Part shown: positions 1 to 9,941 of the stretch, piece by piece
Layout: every line of letters begins with the position of its first letter
Position numbering within the stretch: position 1 is the stretch's first letter
Source of the DNA: an uncultured bacterium
GTDB taxonomy: Bacteria; Verrucomicrobiota; Lentisphaeria; Oligosphaerales; Oligosphaeraceae
Reading direction: 5' to 3'
NCBI GenBank assembly: GCA_902776645.1
Contig: CACYQT010000001.1
Span: 124,001-188,000 of the forward strand
DNA: 64,000 nt
Program-made: the position numbers and the translations under genes
The notes under the pieces: model-generated
Databases searched by the model: none
Told to the model about the DNA's origin: nothing
What the model saw: only the letters and a program-made list of their open reading frames with translations

Positions 1-68
1 ATGAAAATGATTTCGACATGATGGAAGATGAATCAGATCAAGATCATAAAGTAAGGAAAGGAACATGA
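1..68 (+). CDS. C-terminal tail of an upstream gene (partial)
   Basis: Only this reading frame (codons from base 3) is open from the window edge to a TGA at 66-68. It encodes about 21 residues, strongly acidic (ENDFDMMEDESDQD) and then basic. The TGA overlaps the ATG of the next gene in an ATGA arrangement, the usual sign of translational coupling in an operon. Too little is visible to name the product. Confidence 0.5.
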   Translation, partial: ENDFDMMEDESDQDHKVRKGT

Positions 69-913
69 GCGAACAATTGAAAACGACGTTGTTGGGCCTG
101 TTTTTGGTGACGACGCTGATTTGCGGCGGCACGGCGGTGTATTTCTTCATGGACAATTCCAGTCTGCGGACGCAGTATGACGAACAGTCAGCGGAATTGG
201 ACGAGGCGTCTGCATCCGTGAAGAAGCTTGAGCAGGAGAACGGGAAGCTGAAGGCGGAGCAGAAACGTATGCTGGAAGCCAATGAATCGGAAGAGCTTAA
301 GAAAGAGAATGAGCGGCTGAAGTCCGATTTGGCCAACATGAAGCAGGAATACGATCGCATGAAAGCGACCGCCGGCAATGAAGGCCGTGGCGACCGTGGC
401 GGCCGTGGCGGCGGCTGGGGACGCGGCGGAAACGGCGGCCGTGGCGGCAACTTCAATCCGCAGGAATGGATGAATCGCCTCAAGGAAGAGGATCCGGAAC
501 GCTACGAGCAGATGGTTGCGGAGCAGGAGCGTCGCCGCAAGGAGCAGGAGGAGCGTCAGCAGAAGCGCAACGATTTCTTCGCGAACATCAATACGTCCAA
601 GATGACGGCCGAGCAGCGCGAGACCGTGGAGCGTTACCAGCAGTTGATGCAGCAACAGCAGAACAGCAACGGCGATTGGCGCGCCATGATGGAGGCCGGC
701 CGCGAAATGATGCAGTTGAACGGCAAAGTGCGTGAAGCCCTTTTGGACCAGTATGCCAACAATTCCGCCGCGCAGGCTGTCCGTCAGATTTATGAAATGA
801 CGGGTAGTGGTGGTTTTGGCGGCGGCCCTGGCGGTGGCTTCGGCGGCTTTGGTGGTCGTGGCCCCGGCCGCGGCCCTGGCCGTGGCGGCAACCGCGACGG
901 CGGCAACAACTGA
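65..913 (+). CDS. Membrane-anchored coiled-coil protein with Gly/Arg-rich (RGG) segments
   Basis: The 282-residue product has one hydrophobic segment at about residues 8-29, so it is probably an N-in single-pass inner-membrane protein. A Lys/Glu-rich heptad coiled coil follows at about 30-100, then a Gly/Arg-rich stretch (105-130) with repeated RGG-like triplets, a charged helical region, and a C-terminal 35-residue tail almost entirely of Gly, Arg, Phe and Pro. I recognise no enzymatic domain. RGG-type repeats bind RNA in other proteins; a role here is only an inference. AAGGAAAGGA lies just before the ATG, which overlaps the upstream stop codon, so it is probably the last gene of an operon; a strong terminator follows. 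Confidence 0.75.
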   Translation: MSEQLKTTLLGLFLVTTLICGGTAVYFFMDNSSLRTQYDEQSAELDEASASVKKLEQENGKLKAEQKRMLEANESEELKKENERLKSDLANMKQEYDRMKATAGNEGRGDRGGRGGGWGRGGNGGRGGNFNPQEWMNRLKEEDPERYEQMVAEQERRRKEQEERQQKRNDFFANINTSKMTAEQRETVERYQQLMQQQQNSNGDWRAMMEAGREMMQLNGKVREALLDQYANNSAAQAVRQIYEMTGSGGFGGGPGGGFGGFGGRGPGRGPGRGGNRDGGNN

Positions 914-958
914 CGGATCCTGAAGGAATCCGCTGAAAATACGGAATATTTGGAAGAT

Positions 959-999
959 CGCCCGCCGCAAGGTGTTGCACCTGTGGCGGGCGGTTTTTT
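959..999 (+). terminator. Intrinsic terminator
   Basis: A GC-rich stem (CGCCCGCC pairing with GGCGGGCG, extended by AGGTG/CACCT) is followed by a run of six T, 45 bases after the stop codon of the coiled-coil gene. Confidence 0.85.
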
Positions 1000-1049
1000 G
1001 TCTTCGCAATACTGGATGCTTTGATGACTTATAACGCAATTGCGTCTTT

Positions 1050-2654
1050 TTATACCATGACCTCAACAATCGTCTTGCCATTGACCTGCCGAATTTGAAT
1101 GCCAGGCGTTTTCTTTTCATTGAAATTAAATGTCAGGAGATAGCCTTTGTCGGTATGCATTTGATCAAGATAGCCGCATAATTGATCCACACCACGCTTG
1201 TGGTAAGCCGCCCCGCGCCATATTTTCAACTCCACGATGAACTGTTCGCCATTGTAGTCCACGACGACATCCATGCGACTGCGATCCACCAAACCAGTCT
1301 CCACATAATAATGGCCTGTTCCGTTGATGATTGGAATCGGAAACATGAGAAAGCTGATTCGTGCATCGTCTTCATTCAGACGGCTTCCTCGCTGAACTCG
1401 ACGCTTCTCAAATGTGTCGCCATAATGGAAGCTGAACCGTTCCAATACTTTCTGCATGTCCAGATGCCCGTCTTGCACAAACAGTTCACGTTCTTTCCCG
1501 ACTGCGGCTCCAAATGTCCTGTCCTTTTTCTCCTCTTCATAAGTGAAGGCATTGTAGAGCAGTGTTTCGAATATTCGGTTTGATACGGCGAGAAAACCGT
1601 CCATATTCTTGATGAAATTGAACATTAAACCTAAGCTTTGCGCTTTGTCATACGGTGAATAACGAATGGGTTCGCCGCCGAAGAGGATGGCGTATAGCAA
1701 CGATTTCAATTCCGGCTTTTCATCCACTTTTTTCGTTAAATCGTCGAACAACGTGTTGGTTTCAGATAGCAAGAGCTTCTCCGCCGCAAGCAACCCTTCT
1801 TTTGTCCAACGCTGCGATGGTTCGATGATCGTGTGTCCAAGAGGTTTTTCATCGATAATCTGGCATAGCCGAGACACGAGAAACGGATATCCGCCGGTGT
1901 ATTCGAAAAGAAGACGAGCCATCTTCTGGATGTCCATACCCGTGTGATGATCCTGCTCGTAGTCGGACAGCATGCCTGCAATACCGTTCTCGGACAATTC
2001 CATGCTGATGTCGAAATCGACGGCGATGTTCCATGGGCTGTTGTACTGATGCTCTTCGTTATGGCGGATTTTCGCCTTGAGATTCTTGACGTTGTAAATG
2101 CCTGCCAGAATGACGGACTGGAAAGTCGGTGCATTCATGCGGACAAGGTATTTGCTTCTCAACATGCCAAGGAATTTGATGAATGATTCCTAGTTCGACG
2201 CCTGGTCCACTTCATCAATCATGATGACGACAGGCTTGGTGGAGGCCATGCACAACTCCGAGATGCGTTCGCCTAGCAAATCCATCGAAACACCAGCCGC
2301 CGTGTTTGCGCAGTAGGTATCCAGAAGTTTGATCAGATTTTCAGAGGCCTGGCTGACCGCCTTGTATTTGATTTGTCTCTGCAATAGATCCAAAAATTTT
2401 GCACATAACCGTTCTTCAGATGTAAATGGCGTATTGCCAATACCTTCAAAACTGATGGAAAAAACGGTGTAGTCCATGGCCAAGGCATTTTTCAACGCAT
2501 CAAGCGTGGTTGTCTTGCCATATTGATGACCGCGGTTGATACAGAAATAGTTCCCGCAGTTAATCATTGCCTTGATCTCCTTGACACGTTCCGTCAAATC
2601 GACCATGTAATGCTGGCTGGAAAGGCAAACACCTGTTGTATTGAACCGCTTCAT
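1050..2654 (-). pseudogene. AAA-ATPase-like / PD-(D/E)XK nuclease-like protein, split by an in-frame TAG
   Basis: Two open frames (2654-2190 and 2165-1050) are in the same frame and separated by one amber codon at 2192-2190; reading through it gives a continuous protein of about 534 residues. The N-terminal half has a Walker A motif (GHQYGKTTT, about residue 42) and Walker B (VVIMIDEVD); the C-terminal half ends in a PD-(D/E)XK-like core (RMDVVVDY...FIVELKIW, then QLCGYL). This layout matches the AAA-ATPase_like (PF09820) plus PDDEXK_9 (PF08011) family common in gut bacteria, whose function is unknown, though a role in mobile or defence DNA is often suspected. The stop falls right after Walker B, so the ATPase would be truncated. 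Nonsense mutation, assembly error or suppression are all possible; decay is favoured because the next gene upstream is also broken. Confidence 0.85.
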
Positions 2655-2735
2655 GTGGTTTTTAATGGATATTTCGTAATGTTACAGATATGTCAACTGA
2701 TTATTCATCACGCTGTCAATGAATGACGGGGGTGA

Positions 2736-3076
2736 TTATTCTTCTTTCTCAGATTTTTCATGAGCTTCGCAATATTCGACATGGTCGATGGAAACGCAGT
2801 TGATGCAAAGCGGTGCGCCGCATTCCTTGCAGGCTCCAACCAATGACTGGGCGCTGAGGAATGTCTTCCCGCATCGTGCACAAGTCAAAGCCTGTACTTC
2901 CTTCTGCATGGAATCCCGCTGGCGTCCGAGATATGTTTCAAGATCGAGGTCTGACACACGATAAACTTTTCCAATGCGGCCGGCCGGCATCTCCCCTGTG
3001 CGGACAAGGCGTAGACCAGCTGGTAGGTGACTCCCAGTTGCTCCGCGCTTTCTTCCAATGAATAGAATTTCCGCAT
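2736..3076 (-). pseudogene. Frameshifted excisionase-like HTH protein with C-terminal zinc-ribbon
   Basis: The ATG at 3076 starts a MerR/excisionase-type helix-turn-helix (MRKFYSLEESAEQLGV). The frame then degenerates near base 3007, while the expected continuation (VRTGEMPAGRIGKVYRV) lies in the neighbouring frame and runs to the stop at 2736. One missing G in a GCCTTGTCC stretch explains this. The C-terminal part has four Cys pairs (CARC, CKEC, CINC, CEAH) like a zinc-ribbon/B-box fold. An intact gene would encode about 113 residues, DNA-binding plus zinc finger. It lies 81 bases upstream of the split ATPase gene on the same strand, so the two may have formed one accessory operon. Confidence 0.75.
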
Positions 3077-4079
3077 TTTCGTTTTTGGTGATGGCCTGTG
3101 GTCTGCTGACGTGCCAGAAGGTCAGCGAATGCTCGAATTATTGCTCTTATATTAATGTATGGTATAGGGCAAGGAAAATCAATCATGATGGATTTGAAGT
3201 TCCATTGCTGTCCAATCTACAGGAATAGCATTGACATCGCACATTCTGTGGCGCTTTCATTTATTTATGCTTATCAATAAAATGAAAGAGTGACATCAAG
3301 ATGGAAGTTTTTTCCCAATGGAAGACATTTTTTGTTGATTGAGACTTGAAATCCATGACAGAGACATTAATTTATGGCAGTAATAAATTAAGGGAGGAAG
3401 TGGTATGCATTCAAGGATAGTTTCTAGACGACGGCGAATCAAGAAGAGTTTATCCATAGCTGAATGCCAATGTTCAGCGTTTAGTTGTGACTGATACCTG
3501 TAAACTGCGACCCTTACATACCTTGTCAATACAAATGCGATGCAAGCATGCTGCGCTTCGGGCGTTGTCGTGTTTCGTGTGTGTTGACGGGCTGTCGCAG
3601 GCCTCAGGTATCCACGAAACAAGCACAACGCTCGTTTTTTTGTTTTTTTTGCCTTTCTCCTCATCGGGAGGTTCTCACCACGCATTAATAAAACCACACG
3701 TCCTTGCACTACATAGTTGGAGAATATCCAACGTTTATTTCACTTGGCGGATACCTGTAAACTGCGACCTTACTCTTTTCGTTCACACAAGTTCTCCTGC
3801 GGATGCGTCCCGTGGCGCCGTCCGCTGTCGTTTTCACTTGCAGGTATTTGGGCAAAGTGAAATCGGCGGCGTCCGGCGTTTTTTTTGTTTCTGAAGAAAT
3901 AGTCTCGGAGGCAAGAAGAAACACAAAATAAGGACTGGGAAAAGCTGCTTCGAAGGAATAAGAAGAGTATAGAATAGGTATGAATGTGACATGGGCACTT
4001 TAATAACATGAAAAATAAAATAAATAGCAGTGCATCATAATGTTTGTTTTTACAAAAGGTTAGTCAAATAAGATAAACG
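3077..4079. other. AT-rich intergenic region without a convincing gene
   Basis: About 1 kb separating the decayed genes from the subtilase. Open frames here (for example 3296-3709 minus) have no plausible start, ribosome site or recognisable product. It contains a direct repeat and a loose inverted repeat (TTTCACTTGGCGGATACCTG near 3739 against CAGGTATTTGGGCAAAGTG near 3841), which may be remains of a small element. Confidence 0.6.
3493..3774. repeat. Pair of direct repeats (GATACCTGTAAACTGCGACC)
   Basis: The 20-base word GATACCTGTAAACTGCGACC occurs at 3493-3512 and again at 3750-3769, each followed by a CTTAC or TTAC. The copies are 257 bases apart. The intervening DNA has no clear gene, so this could be a small non-autonomous element or a duplicated regulatory site. 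Confidence 0.6.
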
Positions 4080-4100
4080 ATGAAGAAAGGAGCAATAAAC

Positions 4101-7100
4101 GTGAAAAAGACAGTTGGGATGAAATGGTGTATACGTAGTCTTATCGCTTCATTATTATCAGGTATTGGAATATTTGTTGTTATACTAATATTGTTATATT
4201 TAAAATCTGGAAGAAGAGAGTCCGATATCTTCTATAATAATCATTTAGAAAGAAAAAATAATTATCAAAATATTAAAAATCAGGCGGATAATAAAAGCCG
4301 AGATACAAGTCGAACTATCGTAGAAAACCTGAAGGAAGAACAACAATTATTACGTGCTACTCGGAAGGTTATCCAGACGGATGCATATATGCAGGAACAT
4401 TGGAAGAAGAATTATGAAAGGCGGAAAATGGAAATTGAGTTAATGCCGAAACGTACCGAATTTCCTATCGCCCATAATCCATTAAAAACGACGAATGTCG
4501 ATCTTGACCACGTTCCACCACTTCCAGGTAATGATTATAACGATGCTGAGGAATTGATAATTCTGGACTACCGCGAGAGTTTTATAAAGCCTAAAATCAA
4601 TGCTGATGCTAATTATCTGGGAATTACTATCAGAGAATGGCTGTTCCAGGAAACAGAAGATGCATATCCTGTCAAAATGGAAGAAAGGGTAGATTCTTAC
4701 GCAGATGGTACGGAGACCTTGAAAGAACGCCGTGAATTCGTAGCGGATTCATTGGTGGCAAGAGTTGGCGTGGAACACAGTTTAGTTGATTTCGAAGAGA
4801 GGGTAAAAGCGGGCGGCTTGACAGTCAATGAAGTGTTGCTTACCACGGACAAAGGAGATTCATATTTGGTTTTGAGCACAAAGGATGCTACTTTGGATTC
4901 TTATTCAGAAGGTAAAAGATTTTTGATGGACTCTGGGTATTGTTTGATTGTAGAAGAAAACTTTGTGAGGCATTTCAATAAAATTCCAAATGACCAGTTC
5001 TATTTGGATTTCAAGAATAATAATGTTACTTATTCAGGTCAACAAAAGGATTTAGCGCCCATCAAAATGCCAAGCGCTTGGGATGTATGTACAGGGGCTG
5101 ACAGTGTCATAGTTGCCGTTATTGATACCGGAATTCTGGGCATTCATGAGGCGTTAAAAGCAAATATGTGGCACAATCCAAGTGTTAGCGATAGCAATGG
5201 ATACAATTGGGGAATATGGGCTTACAATGGACAACATATTGAGAAAGGTGAGGGGTTATTTGATTTTAATGGACATGGGACGCATTGTGCGGGTATAATA
5301 GGTTCGAAGGGAAATGATACGGTTGGAACTGTTGGTGTTAATTGGAATGTTAAATTAATGGGATGTCGTGTCAATAACGGAAGTTCCAGATCAATTTCAG
5401 TTATTGATAGTCTGTATTGCTGGACATGGGCAGTGTCGAAAGGGGCCAAAGTATTGAATAATAGCTGGGGAGGGCCGGGGAGCCCTGCCAGCTATGAAAT
5501 TGCTAGTGCTGCTGAAATGAAATCCAAGGGAATTATTGTCGTGTGTGCAGCTGGTAATGAAGGTTCCAATAATGATTCCATCAAACACTCTCCTTCTGAT
5601 CTTTGTACAAGTTATGACAATTTCATATCTGTGGCGGCTACGGATCGTGATGTGGCATTTGGTTCTACACTCGCAAACTCTAATTATGGGACAAAATCTG
5701 TTACGATCGCAGCTCCTGGCGAGCGTATTCTTTCTCCAATTGCATCTTGGGACAGCGATTTCACAACGGTATCTTTAATTTCTTATGCCTGGTGGTCCGG
5801 AACTTCCATGGCCGCTCCGCATGTAACAGGAGCTGCTGCGCTCCTTCTTGCAAAATATCCATCTGAAAATTACATCAACATCATTAACAGGCTTTATGAA
5901 AAGGCAAGCACGTTGAGTTTCCTGAATGGGAAAGTTCAAAATTCCCGTTTCCTGAATGTCGGCGCTGCCATTTCCGAAGCAGTTGTGTCAATCCCAAGTG
6001 GACTTACAGCAAGTCAAGGGGAATATGAAAATAAAATAGTTGTGAAATGGAATGCATCTACTGGGGCGACGCACTATAGACTTTCTTACAGCACTTCATC
6101 AACAGGCACGAAAACAGCTTTAGGTAATTGGCAGACATCCACTACCTTTACTCACTCTAGTGGGTTGAAGGAAAATCAGAATTATTATTATTGGGTTCAA
6201 GCCGCCAGTAATAGCTCTGGTGCAAATGCAACTGGTTACAGCACTATGGCTACCGGTTGGGTGAAGACACCTGATGTAAAATATATTGATCTGTGGGAGC
6301 CTTCTGACAATGAAATGAGCGGTACAATGGATCAATTGTCTATTTCCACAACTAAGCATACCACATTGAGGCATGGCATTGTGTATGATGCCGTAAGTAC
6401 GGGGTATGAACTTGATACTCACGATTTCTTCAAATTCACAGTAACGAGTGCTGATTGTGGAAAAATATTTCATTTCAAGTCTAACATTGAAGGTGGTTCT
6501 GCCTTTGGCGAGAAAGATTTGAGGGCATTTATTGTTGACAAAGATGGCAATACACTTGGTTTTAATGATGATATCGTGCCTGATGCGGAGGAACCATATG
6601 ATGGAACATATGATTTTCATGTCTCCTTTATACCTCAAAATGCTGATACATATTACTTATTTGTAACTGGATGGAGTGAAATATCATCATTATACTATAC
6701 TGTAACACATTGGATTGGCGATGATTCTCCTGTAGTTGAAATACTTGAATTAGGCGCGGTTTCGACTGCTACGACAGTCGATGTCGATTTAAATAGCGAT
6801 GAGGAGGACAAATGGACTTTCTATCCTCAAAACCGTCCTAATTGGGTGACAAAGATAACCGTGACGGATGCAAACAATAAAGTCACTACGATAACTGGTT
6901 CCAATGCGGCTTGGATATCTTTCACGGGGAAGGCAACTTTGACAATTGCTCTCGCTGCTAATACAACAGGAGCGGTTCGTTCTTGGGATGGCTTCTTAAT
7001 AATTCCAGACCTTGCTTATCGACTTAAGATTTCACAAGCGGCAAATACCTTGGATGCACCAACAAGTGTAACAGCATCACAAGGCACATATGATGACAAG

Positions 7101-9851
7101 GTTCTCATTTCCTGGAATAAAGTACAAGGTGCAACATACTATAGAGTATATCGGTCAGATTCCGCCGATGGAACGCCTGTGGAAATACAGAATGCACCAT
7201 GGCAGACGACGTTACAACTTTATGACACTTCTATCGTTGCAGGACAGAAATACTATTATTCTGTTCGTGCAAGCGCAAGTATGAATGGTTCTTCGCCTTC
7301 TAATTTTTCGTCAGTAGCAATGGGATATGCTGGGGATTTGCCAAATACCGTATATAAATTGACAGTGATAGATGGAACAGGAAGCACGGAAGGGCCGAAA
7401 GGAAGTGTGATACAAATCGCAGCGAATACTGCTCCGCTGGGCAAAAAGTTTGCCAAATGGATTGGCGACGTTAGTGCAGTTAGTGATGTGACACAGGCAT
7501 CCACGAAGGTTACAATGCCAGCAAAGGACATCACCGTAACGGCCACCTATACAGATGATGTGGGAGCATCCCAATCTCCATTTGAAGGGAATTTGGAAGA
7601 TTATGGAGGACGCCAATCTGAATTGAAAATCTATGTCAATGTGACAATTGATGGTCATCGTGCCACAGATAGCGATTGGGTTGCAGCATATTGTGGTGCA
7701 ACACGTTGTGGAGAGGCACAGTTAGTCGGTGCAAGCGCGGGCGAAGCAATCATGCTGAAAATCTTCTATTTGACAACAAATGATAAAATTGAATTTAAGG
7801 TTTATGATTCGGCAAGGAAACAGGTGCTTTCTGCTGAAAATGTTTCCATCTATCCTTCTCAAACATTAAATTATACTAAAACGAATCCATTGAATGTGAA
7901 TGTGGGATATGCACAATCGCCATACGGCGAACCAGTTACTTGTCCTTTGTCAGAAAGAAAGGCATATGTTACGGGTACATTGTATGGTGACAAATTGGGT
8001 GTAGGGGACTTTATCGTGGTATATTGTGGTACGGAGTTGCGCGCTGTCTCGCGTGTCACAGCAGGAAGTGATTATACAATCCTGCATATTGGAAGAAAGA
8101 AGGAGAAGGAAAAGTACACGTTTAAGATTTTCGATATTGATGCTGTGAACGGAACTCAGACAGGTATTGAATACGATGCAATGATTTCAGTTTACCAGAC
8201 CAATGGTTATAGTACGCCTGCTGATTTGCTTGAAGATAACGGAAATGAAATCGGGTCCAAGACGCGACCAGCGAGGTTGTTAGTTGATAATGAAAAATCG
8301 TTGACTTTAAATCTCAATAAAGACTGGACGGCATTCTCATTGAATCTGATACCCGAAGACAGTTCCTTGCAGGGAATATGGGGAAGTGAACTTTCCAAAG
8401 TGGAAGTTCTCCAGAATACCAATACTCATCAGTGGTATGATGTACGTCCAGGTTTGGAAGAATATGAGTTGAATGAATTGGATGCAGGCATCCTCTATTG
8501 GGTCAAGATGAAGTCTGCATCAACCATAAAGCTCAAGGGTACAAGTTGTGAGGAAAAAGATTATTCATTTACTTTAAAAGGCAAAGGAAATATCAGTAAG
8601 CTACCATACATTCCACAGAAGACATCCGTCCCTAGTGAAACATTTGCCCCAATTGTGGACGATAATAACTTCAAACTTCTTAGAATTGAAAGTTCTTCAG
8701 GCGGTGTGTTCTATCCAACATCTCAAGCTGGTACCAGTACACTGACCGTTTTGAAACCGGGAGATGTTTATTGGGTGTATTCGAAAGATAATTCTGGAGA
8801 CATGACTTTCACATATAATCCTGTATCCACACATGCCTTGGCGGCATCGCGTTCCATACTTGTTCAGAACGCTGAACTCCCTGATTACTGGAATGAAGGG
8901 ACTCCTTGGAATCCAGATATAAATAATGGAACAGATTTTATAACATATAAAGTCCAGTTAAACTATTTTGGAGAAACAATCAATTCTTGGGATGGACAAT
9001 TATATGTTGCTGCATTTGTATATGACGCAGACGGTGTTCGCCAACGTATTTCAAATGGTAATCATACTGAATTGTTATTCGTCGGCGATGAAGCGCATAT
9101 CCCCTTGTCCTTCTACTCTTCCCTGCCAGACAATACTGTAGTTTTCTTTGAAGTTTTTGACAAAGGTATGGAACAAGGAGAGATGAATCCACGGCGTGCT
9201 AATGAAACCTATACAATTAGGGAATTGAAAAACAATGTTCTTCTTCCGATTCATGTCACGGGAAACAATGCTCAGGACAAGCCAATGTACACTATAACAT
9301 TTGATTTGACCAGTAAATCCAACGACGTGGAATCCTCTATGATTGCAGAACTTCTTCCGGGTCAGTCAGAAGCGGTCTTGACTCAACTCGTCCCACGTGG
9401 AAGTAGCTATAAGAACATTGTCATTCCGCGCATTACCAATCGATATCCAGGTCAGGCAAGTTGGTTTGAGGTGGAACCTGACAACGTCACATGTTCCAAG
9501 ACCTACAACGCAACCTTCGCCAGCTTGCTATTTGACCTTGACAGAAATGAAGACGGTGAAATTGACGGAAAAGAATATACGGAATTGAGAGGAATGCTGC
9601 TGAAATACTATGGTGTCGGTCTGGATGATGATGGTAAGCGGCTTTATTCAGTGTCAGCCAATAAGGATGAATACTCACTATATAAGAATAGTCGTCCTCA
9701 CTCCATTGACATGAATCAAGACTGGTTTATTGATTCCACGGAGTTTACGAATGCAAGAGGATTTCTTTTGAAGAAATATGACAAGGCTCAAAATAGGAGC
9801 AAAGAAGCGCAGGAGAAATACGGCTTTGGATCTGGTTTCATTGTGAAATGA
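4101..9851 (+). CDS. Giant secreted subtilisin-like (S8) protease with FnIII, InlB-like and dockerin-like domains
   Basis: A GTG at 4101 is preferred over the ATG at 4080 because AAAGGAG sits 8 bases before the GTG. The product is about 1916 residues, starting with a hydrophobic export segment (about 15-35) and a propeptide-like region. The subtilase triad is complete: Asp342 (AVIDTG), His392 (GHGTHCAG), Ser569 (GTSMAAPH). Downstream are a fibronectin III-like domain (630-720), a PPC-like domain, a BACON-like segment, a second FnIII (985-1075), an InlB-type repeat (1084-1151) and three diverged copies of a beta domain with a W-x-A-x-x-x-G pattern. The C-terminus has two EF-hand/dockerin-like loops (DRNEDGEIDGKE and DMNQDWFIDSTE). 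It probably degrades extracellular protein at the cell surface or in a complex. It heads a run of four exported-protein genes and is markedly AT-rich compared with DNA after 17270. Confidence 0.9.
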   Translation: MKKTVGMKWCIRSLIASLLSGIGIFVVILILLYLKSGRRESDIFYNNHLERKNNYQNIKNQADNKSRDTSRTIVENLKEEQQLLRATRKVIQTDAYMQEHWKKNYERRKMEIELMPKRTEFPIAHNPLKTTNVDLDHVPPLPGNDYNDAEELIILDYRESFIKPKINADANYLGITIREWLFQETEDAYPVKMEERVDSYADGTETLKERREFVADSLVARVGVEHSLVDFEERVKAGGLTVNEVLLTTDKGDSYLVLSTKDATLDSYSEGKRFLMDSGYCLIVEENFVRHFNKIPNDQFYLDFKNNNVTYSGQQKDLAPIKMPSAWDVCTGADSVIVAVIDTGILGIHEALKANMWHNPSVSDSNGYNWGIWAYNGQHIEKGEGLFDFNGHGTHCAGIIGSKGNDTVGTVGVNWNVKLMGCRVNNGSSRSISVIDSLYCWTWAVSKGAKVLNNSWGGPGSPASYEIASAAEMKSKGIIVVCAAGNEGSNNDSIKHSPSDLCTSYDNFISVAATDRDVAFGSTLANSNYGTKSVTIAAPGERILSPIASWDSDFTTVSLISYAWWSGTSMAAPHVTGAAALLLAKYPSENYINIINRLYEKASTLSFLNGKVQNSRFLNVGAAISEAVVSIPSGLTASQGEYENKIVVKWNASTGATHYRLSYSTSSTGTKTALGNWQTSTTFTHSSGLKENQNYYYWVQAASNSSGANATGYSTMATGWVKTPDVKYIDLWEPSDNEMSGTMDQLSISTTKHTTLRHGIVYDAVSTGYELDTHDFFKFTVTSADCGKIFHFKSNIEGGSAFGEKDLRAFIVDKDGNTLGFNDDIVPDAEEPYDGTYDFHVSFIPQNADTYYLFVTGWSEISSLYYTVTHWIGDDSPVVEILELGAVSTATTVDVDLNSDEEDKWTFYPQNRPNWVTKITVTDANNKVTTITGSNAAWISFTGKATLTIALAANTTGAVRSWDGFLIIPDLAYRLKISQAANTLDAPTSVTASQGTYDDKVLISWNKVQGATYYRVYRSDSADGTPVEIQNAPWQTTLQLYDTSIVAGQKYYYSVRASASMNGSSPSNFSSVAMGYAGDLPNTVYKLTVIDGTGSTEGPKGSVIQIAANTAPLGKKFAKWIGDVSAVSDVTQASTKVTMPAKDITVTATYTDDVGASQSPFEGNLEDYGGRQSELKIYVNVTIDGHRATDSDWVAAYCGATRCGEAQLVGASAGEAIMLKIFYLTTNDKIEFKVYDSARKQVLSAENVSIYPSQTLNYTKTNPLNVNVGYAQSPYGEPVTCPLSERKAYVTGTLYGDKLGVGDFIVVYCGTELRAVSRVTAGSDYTILHIGRKKEKEKYTFKIFDIDAVNGTQTGIEYDAMISVYQTNGYSTPADLLEDNGNEIGSKTRPARLLVDNEKSLTLNLNKDWTAFSLNLIPEDSSLQGIWGSELSKVEVLQNTNTHQWYDVRPGLEEYELNELDAGILYWVKMKSASTIKLKGTSCEEKDYSFTLKGKGNISKLPYIPQKTSVPSETFAPIVDDNNFKLLRIESSSGGVFYPTSQAGTSTLTVLKPGDVYWVYSKDNSGDMTFTYNPVSTHALAASRSILVQNAELPDYWNEGTPWNPDINNGTDFITYKVQLNYFGETINSWDGQLYVAAFVYDADGVRQRISNGNHTELLFVGDEAHIPLSFYSSLPDNTVVFFEVFDKGMEQGEMNPRRANETYTIRELKNNVLLPIHVTGNNAQDKPMYTITFDLTSKSNDVESSMIAELLPGQSEAVLTQLVPRGSSYKNIVIPRITNRYPGQASWFEVEPDNVTCSKTYNATFASLLFDLDRNEDGEIDGKEYTELRGMLLKYYGVGLDDDGKRLYSVSANKDEYSLYKNSRPHSIDMNQDWFIDSTEFTNARGFLLKKYDKAQNRSKEAQEKYGFGSGFIVK

Positions 9852-9859
9852 AGTCTATT

Positions 9860-9887
9860 ATCAGAAGCAAAAAAATTTGCTTCTGAT
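9860..9887 (+). terminator. Long hairpin between the two giant genes
   Basis: A perfect 12-base-pair stem (ATCAGAAGCAAA / TTTGCTTCTGAT) with an AAAA loop lies 8 bases after the protease stop. No strong T tract follows, so it may be a weak terminator or an mRNA-end stabiliser rather than a full stop. Confidence 0.5.
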
Positions 9888-9941
9888 GATCGCCTCTTCT
9901 GTAATTTTTCCAATTTCAAAATATCTACCAAGGAGTAAAAC

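Noticed and set aside
3296-3709. Minus-strand open frame of 137 codons in the gene-free region
   Set aside because: No ribosome site and no family; part of its peptide only reflects the direct repeat.
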